Made by a program: the position numbers and the translations under genes
In this document: positions 16,607 through 23,521 of the stretch, piece after piece
Layout of the letters: each line of letters starts with the position of its first letter
Position numbering within the stretch: the stretch's first letter is position 1
Source of the DNA: JBBRMU01 sp038230655
GTDB lineage: Bacteria > Patescibacteriota > Microgenomatia > UBA1406 > GWC2-37-13
Length of the DNA: 53,758 bases
Direction of reading: 5' to 3'
Assembly: GCA_038230655.1 (NCBI GenBank)
Contig: JBBRMU010000007.1
Location: forward strand, 1 to 53,758
Notes under the pieces: model-generated
Seen by the model: the letters and a program-made list of their open reading frames with translations, nothing else
Database searches by the model: none
What the model was told of the DNA's origin: nothing

Positions 16607-17208
16607 ATGATTTTCAAGATTTGAAAGATGCACATCAAACAATTCGCTTAATAAATCAATAAGAAGTGATAGAGTTGAGGATTTTTTATTAATTAAATAC
16701 AAAAACAATACTTTGGAGTGACTAAGAGCTGACACTTTTTTTCCCTTATTCTTTTTAAGGAAAAGAGGATTATTTTTTAATTTGATTATCTTATTGTGAC
16801 AATCTAATGTATAGATTTAATTGTCCCATCAGCTGGGACAATGATAGTTGAATAATTGTTCCTAAAATTTTGGTAATATTACGCAGTTTTTCAAATAATG
16901 GAGTTTATTTTGACGATAATTTTAAGGAGGAGAACGCGATAACTGAAAATATAATTTTGACAGCATAAGTATTAAAGTTCGATGATATTTTTAAGAAACA
17001 CACTATCACTGAAGTCACAAACTATATATAAGACAATACTTACTGATTTAGATGGATTTTATCTAAAGTCTGAACTAGGTCAAAAGAAAGTCCTGATCAG
17101 TTCGATTTTTCCCTCAGGGTTTGTTTGGAGCTATCCGTATTTCGAACTACGACATTGGACCTTTATATCAGTCTGTACGTATGTCGAAAAGTGTCCTGTC
17201 ACTCTGGG
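16607..17208. other. Long intergenic region with hairpins, no convincing gene
   Basis: I see no supported protein in these 600 bases. A symmetric AT-rich stem around 16736-16770 (TTTTTTCCCTTA and TTAAGGAAAAG) could terminate transcription in either direction. A 9-bp perfect hairpin lies at 16820-16842. An AAGGAGG-like sequence at 16923-16930 is not followed by a usable start codon. The region could hold an untranslated RNA, but nothing recognisable was found. Confidence 0.5.
16820..16842. promoter_or_regulatory. Perfect 9-bp inverted repeat with 5-base loop
   Basis: ATTGTCCCA (16820-16828), TCAGC, TGGGACAAT (16834-16842). No T-run follows. It is suited to be an operator for a dimeric regulator or a stable RNA hairpin. 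No gene starts close by. Confidence 0.45.
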
Positions 17209-17281
17209 TGCCGAGAGTCAGAGTCGAACTGACATCTGAGGTTTTTCAGACCCCCGCCGTGACCACCTTGGCTATCTCGGC
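17209..17281 (-). tRNA. tRNA-Phe (anticodon GAA)
   Basis: Acceptor GCCGAGA/TCTCGGC, discriminator A. The anticodon stem GGGGT/ACCTC surrounds the loop CTGAAAA, giving anticodon GAA. The T-arm is GTCAG-TTCGACT-CTGAC. It is 73 bases long and CCA is not encoded. A TATAAT box lies shortly upstream on the minus strand (revcomp at about 17300-17305). Confidence 0.92.
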
Positions 17282-17345
17282 AAATTCTTCTGATATTTAT
17301 TATATCACCCAATACCGTTATATTACATTCACGTTGTTATAAAGT

Positions 17346-17435
17346 AAAAAGGGCCCTTGTTTTAGATTGATCTATCACTAGATCGTTGGATCACCACAAA
17401 AGTGGCAATCAATTCTAAAATAGGTGCCCTTAAAT
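17346..17435 (-). terminator. Branched palindromic element (cloverleaf-like) ending in a T-run
   Basis: AAGGGC (17349-17354) pairs with GCCCTT (17426-17431). TTTTAGA (17360-17366) pairs with TCTAAAA (17414-17420), and TTGAT (17367-17371) pairs with ATCAA (17408-17412) with one bulged base. Inside are two more hairpins: GATCTA-TCAC-TAGATC (17369-17384), which competes slightly with the main stem, and CCAC-AAAA-GTGG (17394-17405). On the minus strand it ends in CCCTTTTT, so it can terminate the gene at 17484-18107. It is far more elaborate than a plain terminator. Confidence 0.6.
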
Positions 17436-17483
17436 AACTAAGGTTCATTACTGCTTACAAAAAAAATGTATGAGGAAGATGAA

Positions 17484-18107
17484 CTATCTTGCCTCTAGTC
17501 TGCGGATTATAGGAGGGCGACCAGATTTAACCTCATCCTCACTCAAATCATAAAGTTTGTCGAGTATTATCCCCGCGATCTCATCTGCTTTCTCAACCTG
17601 AAAAATCTCAAGAATGATTTGCTCAGTCAGTGTACTTCGCTTCCAGGTGAAGGGAATAGACTTTACATTTTTCGTCCAAGCTAAGTGATACTTCCTCTTG
17701 TACCGAAAATAGAGCTTGATGCTGAGGAAACTTTCATAATTATTCTTCAAGAGGCTACAGCGGGTAAAGTGAAACTGAATCTCCCAGTCCTGCAGCTTAG
17801 CTACTCTCCTGACTTCAGTATTTGTATCCAGTCTGACTGCAAGTTCATCCAGCGATGACTCGAATCGAATCTTCAACTTGGAAGATTTTAAACCAGTTCT
17901 CGGATCAATACTTGCAACCATGTAAACTGGCAGGTGCTTTTCTGTTTTACTTACTCGGAATGATACTTTCACAACTTCGTAGTTGTAAATAATAGTTCCT
18001 TCTGAATAAGCATTTTTCGGAGTCCCGGCGATGTCCATATGGCTCAACAGTGCATCCTCGCTGTCGTATGATTTGTTACAAAATTCGCAGCGGATTTTGT
18101 CGTCCAT
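17484..18107 (-). CDS. Orphan protein with an N-terminal zinc-finger-like motif
   Basis: The family is not recognised. The 207-residue protein opens with C-E-F-C, followed after 12 residues by H, as in the first three ligands of a C2H2 zinc finger; the fourth ligand is not evident. A beta-rich middle and a basic C-terminal half (Y-F-R-Y-K-R-K-Y, a final R-P-P-I-I-R-R-L-E-A-R) suggest nucleic-acid binding. Unlike its neighbours it has a strong Shine-Dalgarno sequence, AAGGAG at 18120-18115, 7 bases before the ATG. It is bracketed by a long 5' hairpin (18131-18182) and a branched 3' element (17346-17435), and it sits between tRNA genes. Acquisition by transfer is plausible. Confidence 0.65.
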   Translation of the reverse strand: MDDKIRCEFCNKSYDSEDALLSHMDIAGTPKNAYSEGTIIYNYEVVKVSFRVSKTEKHLPVYMVASIDPRTGLKSSKLKIRFESSLDELAVRLDTNTEVRRVAKLQDWEIQFHFTRCSLLKNNYESFLSIKLYFRYKRKYHLAWTKNVKSIPFTWKRSTLTEQIILEIFQVEKADEIAGIILDKLYDLSEDEVKSGRPPIIRRLEAR

Positions 18108-18130
18108 TTTATTTCTCCTTTACTAAAGGT

Positions 18131-18182
18131 AATACTGAAATTTTCTTTACATACGATTATGTAACAGAAAGTATTCAGTATT
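18131..18182 (-). promoter_or_regulatory. 52-base hairpin with 21 paired bases upstream of the orphan gene
   Basis: AATACTGAA pairs with TTCAGTATT (9 bp), TTTCT with AGAAA (5 bp) and TTACATA with TATGTAA (7 bp), around the tetraloop CGAT. Only a small internal loop and one bulge interrupt it. It ends about 10 bases before the Shine-Dalgarno sequence. If transcribed it forms a stable 5' UTR stem; if not, it is a large operator. A TTGACA at 18241-18236 (minus) could be the -35, but the -10 is weak. Confidence 0.65.
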
Positions 18183-18312
18183 AGCAGTAATGCCAAAGTG
18201 CCTGTCACGTAATGAGATATTTTAAAGACAGCAATTGTCAAAAAATATCTATATCACAGTATTTTACCTTAAAGTGAGCCTAAAAGCAAGTGCTATAGGA
18301 TAAGGAAAGTTG

Positions 18313-18384
18313 TGCGTCAGGATGGAGTCGGACCATCGACATCTACTTTATAAGAGTAGCGCTCTACCGCTGAGCTACTGACGC
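18313..18384 (-). tRNA. tRNA-Ile (anticodon UAU)
   Basis: Acceptor GCGTCAG/CTGACGC, discriminator A. D-arm GCTC-AGCGGTAG-AGC. The anticodon stem CTACT/AGTAG surrounds the 7-base loop CTTATAA, so the anticodon is TAT (UAU), which reads AUA directly. T-arm GATGG-TCCGACT-CCATC. It is 72 bases long and CCA is not encoded. Most bacteria read AUA with a CAU tRNA modified to lysidine, so this gene is unusual. Confidence 0.9.
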
Positions 18385-18458
18385 AGATCAATGGGATTAT
18401 TATACAAAATTTGCAGCAAAAACGCAGTTTGGTTCTATTGTGAGGAAAGAGGCAGTTG

Positions 18459-18529
18459 TGGACCTACGGGGAATTGAACCCCGATCTCAGCAATGCGAAT
18501 GCTGAATTCTACCGTTAAACCATAGGCCC
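18459..18529 (-). tRNA. tRNA-Ala (anticodon CGC)
   Basis: Acceptor GGGCCTA/TAGGTCC contains the G3:U70 wobble pair that marks tRNA-Ala. The anticodon stem CAGCA/TGCTG surrounds the loop TTCGCAT, giving anticodon CGC for codon GCG. T-arm CGGGG-TTCAATT-CCCCG, discriminator A, 71 bases, no encoded CCA. A TATAAT box lies upstream on the minus strand near 18560. Confidence 0.92.
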
Positions 18530-18657
18530 AAGTTATGAAATCAGTCTATCTTAATATTATACTACAGCCTCGATACAGATCATTTCACGTTAAAATATTA
18601 CGAACCAGAAAAAAGTATTAAATATTCATCAATTTACAGTATTTTTTTGCTACCCTG

Positions 18658-18729
18658 TGTTCCCGGGGAGAATTGAACTCCCATCAAAGGATTCGGAATC
18701 CTTCATTCTATCCGTTGAACTACGGGAAC
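18658..18729 (-). tRNA. tRNA-Arg (anticodon CCG)
   Basis: Acceptor GTTCCCG/CGGGAAC, discriminator A. The anticodon stem AAGGA/TCCTT surrounds the loop TTCCGAA, giving anticodon CCG for codon CGG. T-arm GGGAG-TTCAATT-CTCCC. It is 72 bases long and CCA is not encoded. It starts 10 bases after the uppP stop, so it is probably cut out of the uppP transcript. Confidence 0.92.
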
Positions 18730-18739
18730 TTATACGAAG

Positions 18740-19528
18740 TTACTTATTCACCAAACCCAAAAGAAGAATTAAAATTACGACAGCAAGACGGTACCAGCCA
18801 AACACTTCTAGAGAATTTTTTTTAAGGTAGTCAATAAACCACTTGATAACAATATAAGAACTGACGAATGCAGTTACTAAACCAATAACCAGTGGTAGCA
18901 TGTTCGCTGTATTACTGGTTAAAACATGTCTCATTTTTAAGAGATCATATCCGGAAGCGGCCAGGATTGTCGGGATAGATAACATAAATGAGTATCTGGC
19001 AGACTGGGCGCGGTTATATCTTAAAAAAATCATTGCTAGGATGACAGAACCCGCACGCGATATACCAGGTATAACTGCAAAAGATTGAACTAATCCGATT
19101 ATTAAAGCATCTTTTAATGTTAACTTTGCAATATCTTTCTCAAGTTTCGCCTTTCCTCTCACCAGATATCTTTCAACTAGTATATACAGTATTCCAACTA
19201 AAGCAAAAACGGTGATCATTAACCAACTGTTTGAAAAAAAAATAGTCTTTATAACTTTATAGAGAACAAAGCCGATGACTGCAGTTGGTAAAAATGAGAT
19301 TAAAACCTTTTTTAAAAGGTCTCTGTCTGCTAGTAACTCTTGTGAATATAGAATTACAACTGATAAAATTGCTCCACCTTGAATAACAACTTCAAAGAGT
19401 TTTGTAAATTCATTTTGCTGTATACCTAAGAGTTTAGCAATGAATATCTGATGAAAAGTTGAAGAAATAGGTAAAAACTCTGTAACACCTTCCACTATGC
19501 CGAGAATTATTGAGTGAAGTATATTCAT
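18740..19528 (-). CDS. uppP: Undecaprenyl-diphosphatase (BacA/UppP family)
   Basis: This integral membrane phosphatase turns undecaprenyl diphosphate into undecaprenyl phosphate, the carrier lipid for peptidoglycan and surface-glycan precursors. The 262-residue length and about eight helices fit. The two signature regions are present: E-G-V-T-E-F-L-P-I-S-S (13-23) with the catalytic Glu residues, and P-G-I-S-R-A-G (154-160) with the phosphate-binding Arg. The usual S-G-H after the first motif is T-F-H here. It is divergent from the GT4 gene at 19623, matching a role in feeding the adjacent glycan locus. TATAAT (19572-19567) lies 38 bases upstream, giving one of the longer leaders in the window. 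Confidence 0.93.
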   Translation of the reverse strand: MNILHSIILGIVEGVTEFLPISSTFHQIFIAKLLGIQQNEFTKLFEVVIQGGAILSVVILYSQELLADRDLLKKVLISFLPTAVIGFVLYKVIKTIFFSNSWLMITVFALVGILYILVERYLVRGKAKLEKDIAKLTLKDALIIGLVQSFAVIPGISRAGSVILAMIFLRYNRAQSARYSFMLSIPTILAASGYDLLKMRHVLTSNTANMLPLVIGLVTAFVSSYIVIKWFIDYLKKNSLEVFGWYRLAVVILILLLGLVNK

Positions 19529-19622
19529 TTAAGTCTAAAATAGAGATTTTAATCGACCTGACTTAAATTATAACATAGACAAACTCTCTTCAATAAGGCA
19601 ATATAGTAGTATAATATAGTCT

Positions 19623-20735
19623 ATGAAAACAGCGTTGGTTCATGATCATATTCAGGAGTTTGGAGGAGCTGAAAGGGTGCTCGTTGCTCTGAAGGACATT
19701 TTCCCGGATGCTGACGTTTATACCGCTTTCTATACGCCTGAAGGGCTTGGAAATCACGCAAAAAAGTTTGAAAATTGGAGTATTACAGCCTCCTGGGCAG
19801 ACAAGGTCCCTTTTCTCAAGAAGTTCTACTCACCTCTTCGTTTTATACTTCCTTGGATCTGGGAAAGTTTTAATTTTAATAATTACGATCTGGTTATCTC
19901 TTCTTCCGGATGGTTTATGAGTAAGGGAATTATCACAAAACCCCAAACGACGCATATATGCTACTTACATCATCCTCCACGCTCATTTTACTACTATGAA
20001 ACAGCGATCGAGTGGCAGAAATATCCAATGTTTAAGATTTATGGGACTCTGATCAACCATGGTTTACGAATATGGGACTATCTATCTTCACAGAGACCTG
20101 ACTACTTTATTGCTAACTCAAAAGAGACACAAAAGAGAATTTCAAAGTTTTACAGAAGAGAGTCTGAGGTTATTTACCCTCCAGTTTCCGTTCCCAGAGA
20201 GACAGTCCATAATAACAACACTAAAGATTATTACTTAACGATTTCTCGATTAGCGAGAGCTAAGCATATCGACTTACTGATAAAGTCAGCTAATGAGCTA
20301 AAATTTCATCTTAAAATAGTTGGTACAGGCAGAGATGAAACATACTTAAGGTCTTTAGCCGGTCCCACAGTAGAGTTTCTGGGACCATTACCTGATGAGG
20401 AACTTAAAGGTCTTTATCAAAACGCAAAAGCCTTTCTCTTTGCAAGTGTCGATGAAGAGTTCGGCATTGCAGTCGTAGAAGCCCTTGGTCAAGGACTACC
20501 AGTAATCGCTTTTAAGAGTGGCGGAGTACCTGAAATCATCGAAAATGAAAAAAGTGGTTACTTATTTGACGAATTATCCTCAAACTCGCTCAATGAATCC
20601 ATCCGAAAATTTGAAGACTTAACAAAGGAAAAATATCAAGAAATGAAGAGAAGTGCCCACTCAAGAGCGCTTGTATTTTCCGAAGAGGAGTTTAAAAAAA
20701 CAGTATTGAAGTTCGTTGAAAAAGCTACGAAATAA
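19623..20735 (+). CDS. Glycosyltransferase family 4
   Basis: The GT-B fold is visible. The N-terminal H-D-H-I-Q-E-F-G-G-A-E-R loop (G-G-A-E-R binds the acceptor side) begins the first Rossmann domain. The C-terminal domain carries L-A-R-A-K-H, then E-F-G-I-A-V-V-E-A-L-G-Q-G-L-P-V-I-A, the E-x7-E nucleotide-sugar motif, with G-G-V-P-E-I-I after it. The length of 370 residues is normal for GT4. It acts at the cytoplasmic face on nucleotide sugars. TATAAT (19610-19615) ends 7 bases before the ATG. The next gene, fpg, starts 1 base after its stop codon. The sugar and the acceptor cannot be read from sequence. Confidence 0.9.
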   Translation: MKTALVHDHIQEFGGAERVLVALKDIFPDADVYTAFYTPEGLGNHAKKFENWSITASWADKVPFLKKFYSPLRFILPWIWESFNFNNYDLVISSSGWFMSKGIITKPQTTHICYLHHPPRSFYYYETAIEWQKYPMFKIYGTLINHGLRIWDYLSSQRPDYFIANSKETQKRISKFYRRESEVIYPPVSVPRETVHNNNTKDYYLTISRLARAKHIDLLIKSANELKFHLKIVGTGRDETYLRSLAGPTVEFLGPLPDEELKGLYQNAKAFLFASVDEEFGIAVVEALGQGLPVIAFKSGGVPEIIENEKSGYLFDELSSNSLNESIRKFEDLTKEKYQEMKRSAHSRALVFSEEEFKKTVLKFVEKATK

Positions 20736-20736
20736 T

Positions 20737-21576
20737 ATGCCAGAACTCCCAGAAGTTGAAACAATTAAAAGATCATTACAGGAAAGTTTAATAAGTAAAG
20801 TCGTTAGTTCTGTTGATATACGTGAAAAAAAACAGTTCATAGGTGACCCGGAAAAAATAATCGGTAAAAAAGTCACTGGACTGCAACGTAAAGGTAAAAT
20901 CCTCACAATTTCATTAGAAGATAGCTTATTTCTGAGCATCCATCTTAAGTTAACAGGTCAGCTTCTTTATTCTGAAAATGCCAGCAATGCTATTTTTAAA
21001 AATGAAATTCCTCGAACCGGTTCAAATAAAATGCCGGTAAACGCAACCCGAGTAATACTTTACTTTAAAGATAACTCAGCCCTATTTTTTAATGATTTAA
21101 GGAAGTTTGGGTGGATGAAGTTAACCAAGACGATGGAAGAAACTTCAGCAGTTGATGTTCTCTCTAAGGACTTTACTCTTGAGTACTTAAAGCAGTCGAT
21201 TGGGCCTTCACGAAAGCCTATTAAGCCACTTCTTCTTGAACAGAATAAGATCACGGGAATAGGCAATATTTATGATAATGATGCTCTTTGGGAGGCAAAA
21301 ATTCATCCTACGAGAAAAGCTAATACTCTAACTGATGATGAAATCGAGTCCCTTTACAACGGAATAAAAAAAATTATAAATGAAGGAATTGAGTGTAAAG
21401 GATCATCTGCAAAAGACGAGATGTATATCCTCCCTGACTCTTCTAAAGGAAGTTACCAAAACCACTTCAAAACATACCATCAAAACGGAAAACCTTGCAT
21501 ACGTGATGGAACGATCATGGAACGTTTAAACCAGAACGGAAGAGGTACTTTTTTTTGTCCGACCTGCCAGAAATAA
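20737..21576 (+). CDS. mutM: Formamidopyrimidine-DNA glycosylase
   Basis: The bifunctional glycosylase/AP lyase removes oxidised purines such as 8-oxoguanine. The start must be 20737, because the mature enzyme needs N-terminal Pro followed by Glu (M-P-E-L-P-E-V-E-T). R-K-G-K near residue 51-54 contains the conserved lysine. The H2TH region and the C-terminal zinc finger are present (251-279), but the finger reads C254-I-R-D257 followed by C274-P-T-C277. The second cysteine is replaced by Asp; the conserved R271-G-T-F is kept. Asp can bind zinc, so the finger may still work. It overlaps no neighbour and is co-transcribed with the GT4 gene upstream. Confidence 0.93.
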   Translation: MPELPEVETIKRSLQESLISKVVSSVDIREKKQFIGDPEKIIGKKVTGLQRKGKILTISLEDSLFLSIHLKLTGQLLYSENASNAIFKNEIPRTGSNKMPVNATRVILYFKDNSALFFNDLRKFGWMKLTKTMEETSAVDVLSKDFTLEYLKQSIGPSRKPIKPLLLEQNKITGIGNIYDNDALWEAKIHPTRKANTLTDDEIESLYNGIKKIINEGIECKGSSAKDEMYILPDSSKGSYQNHFKTYHQNGKPCIRDGTIMERLNQNGRGTFFCPTCQK

Positions 21577-21598
21577 CATTTCTCACATTTATTATGCT

Positions 21599-22282
21599 AT
21601 GAGCTCAAAAGAACTAGAAATTACTACTATTGACTCCGACCCAATGAGCACTGATAGACTTAAAACTCTATTTTTTCTCTCTTTTAAGTATTCTCAAGGA
21701 AGTACATCATTGCAAGAAAATATATTTGATTGGCATCATTACCTACATCCCACCTGGAAATTGGATGAGAACTTTAAAAGAGATTTCCGTGCAGTAGTTA
21801 AACCAACCATTGTATCTTTTTTACACCAGCCATCTCGTAATCATGACTTAGAGTCTCAGTATCACAGCTATCAACCTGAGCATAAAATTGAGAGTGAAAT
21901 CAATACTCAAATTAATAAGATGAAAAGAGCATATAACTCAAAATCTCATTATGATCCAACTAAACAAATTTTGGAAGGAGTGATCGATGCCGATTTCATG
22001 TTCCTATGTGCTCAGGACGGAAGAGACAGAATTTATCCAGACACAAATGTAACTTCTAAAGATAGATATCTAAGCCATCTCCTGCACTATGGCTTAAAAG
22101 GTCAACCAACTGGTGCGCCTGAGTATGACAGTATGTTTGCTTCTATCTCTGCATATCTTAGAGCTCATCAAGATCAGTACGAAAATCTATTCCATTCTCC
22201 TTCAAAAGATCTAAAACTCACATACGGCATGATGCTGAGACAGATTGAGCAAAAATACGTATCGACTCGTCAGAGAATATAA
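21599..22282 (+). CDS. Hypothetical soluble protein
   Basis: No family is recognised. The 227 residues lack membrane helices and a signal peptide. The chain is helical, rich in His, Tyr and Gln, with a W-H-H-Y-L-H-P cluster near residue 46 and an acidic A-Q-D-G-R-D-R-I-Y-P-D segment. The many His/Asp residues could bind metal. The ATG at 21599 has a TATTAT box only a few bases upstream; the in-frame ATG at 21644 is an alternative. It sits between fpg and the glycan genes. Confidence 0.5.
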   Translation: MSSKELEITTIDSDPMSTDRLKTLFFLSFKYSQGSTSLQENIFDWHHYLHPTWKLDENFKRDFRAVVKPTIVSFLHQPSRNHDLESQYHSYQPEHKIESEINTQINKMKRAYNSKSHYDPTKQILEGVIDADFMFLCAQDGRDRIYPDTNVTSKDRYLSHLLHYGLKGQPTGAPEYDSMFASISAYLRAHQDQYENLFHSPSKDLKLTYGMMLRQIEQKYVSTRQRI

Positions 22283-22366
22283 ATATATGATAAGTCTATG
22301 TTACATAACAGTTTTTTTTATTGCAATCCAGCCTATTGGGGGTATATAATTGCATTACTCAGATCT

Positions 22367-23500
22367 ATGAAAAAGTATTTTACTAAAGAACTCGGGCTCA
22401 TCCTGGCTATTTCTATACTACCTATATTTATAGTCTACCTTCCTTTTATTCTCAAAATAAAACATTTCTATTTTCTTGACCTCCATGAATCAGGAGTTCT
22501 TCAGCTTGTCCGCAACTTTGATGGTCCTCAGTTTTTGGTTGTTGCGAAGTCGTTTTATGATAAAAATATCATTGTTAAACTTTTGTTTAATGCAGTAGAT
22601 GACAAGTACTATGCCGCTCATTTCCCTTTATTTCCGCTATTTATAAGATCTGTCACCCCATTTTTCGGTTGGTTTTATAGTGGACTAGTAGTGAATCTTT
22701 TTTTTGGATTCCTAGCTAACTTAATGTTCTTCCATCTTGCTAAAAAATACACAAAATCACCCTTTTTTCTCACTTTTCTTTTCACCGTCTTTCCAGCGAG
22801 ATTTTGGATAATAAGGAGTATCATTTCTCCAGAGACAATGATGATTTTTTTTATAATGTTATCTTTTTGGTTTTGGGACAAAAAACAGTATCTAAACAGC
22901 TCAGTAAGTGGAGCATTGGCAGTCCTTACTAAGTTCCAGTCACTATTCCTTTTTCCTGCCTACTGTGCAACCATAATTGAAAGCTGGTATAAGGATAAAA
23001 AAATTCCAAAACCGATCATGATGTCTGTTTTACTTATCCCCTTCAGCTATATCCTTCTTTCGGTCCTCTTTCTCATAAAGTTTAATGACTTTAACGCATT
23101 TTTTCACGCAGAAAGTCATAATAATCTTTATATTTACTTCCCTTTTTCACAGTTTAACTCTAACAACTCCTGGATTGGTACAGGTTGGTTAGAAGATGTG
23201 GTATTTTACCTTGTAGCACTTATAACTTTGACCATAACCCTCTATTATAGAAAGGAACGAGTCTGGTTTTACTTTTCACTTTTCTATACTCTATTTCTTA
23301 TTCTGTTGCCTCACCGCGATATTTCAAGATATTCATTCCAGCTCCTCCCGATTTTTCTTTTAACTTTTGAACAATTTTTAACCTCAAAACCTTTTAAATA
23401 TGGTTTAATACTTAGCCTTCCAGCACTCTACTTTTACACCCTAAACTTTATTATGACTAACCAGGCGGGAGTCGCTGACTGGAACCATTTTTTAAGATAA
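22367..23500 (+). CDS. Multi-span GT-C glycosyltransferase, PIG-V/mannosyltransferase-like
   Basis: About ten membrane helices. The first external loop contains N-F-D-G-P-Q-F and then Y-Y-A-A-H-F-P-L-F-P, the arrangement of PIG-V-type mannosyltransferases (an acidic D-G-x-x-Y/F region and a H-F-P-L-F-P motif). Such enzymes move sugars from polyprenyl-phosphate donors to acceptors outside the membrane. I prefer the ATG at 22367 over 22298: it gives a normal short N-terminus, and TTGCAA (22321-22326), 18 bases and TATAAT (22345-22350) lie just before it. Product about 377 residues. Confidence 0.78.
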   Translation: MKKYFTKELGLILAISILPIFIVYLPFILKIKHFYFLDLHESGVLQLVRNFDGPQFLVVAKSFYDKNIIVKLLFNAVDDKYYAAHFPLFPLFIRSVTPFFGWFYSGLVVNLFFGFLANLMFFHLAKKYTKSPFFLTFLFTVFPARFWIIRSIISPETMMIFFIMLSFWFWDKKQYLNSSVSGALAVLTKFQSLFLFPAYCATIIESWYKDKKIPKPIMMSVLLIPFSYILLSVLFLIKFNDFNAFFHAESHNNLYIYFPFSQFNSNNSWIGTGWLEDVVFYLVALITLTITLYYRKERVWFYFSLFYTLFLILLPHRDISRYSFQLLPIFLLTFEQFLTSKPFKYGLILSLPALYFYTLNFIMTNQAGVADWNHFLR

Positions 23501-23521
23501 CTTTCCAATTAACTATCAACA

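Noticed and set aside
16982..17239. ORF of 85 codons on the plus strand
   Set aside because: It runs into the tRNA-Phe gene, has no promoter or ribosome-binding signal and no protein-like motif.
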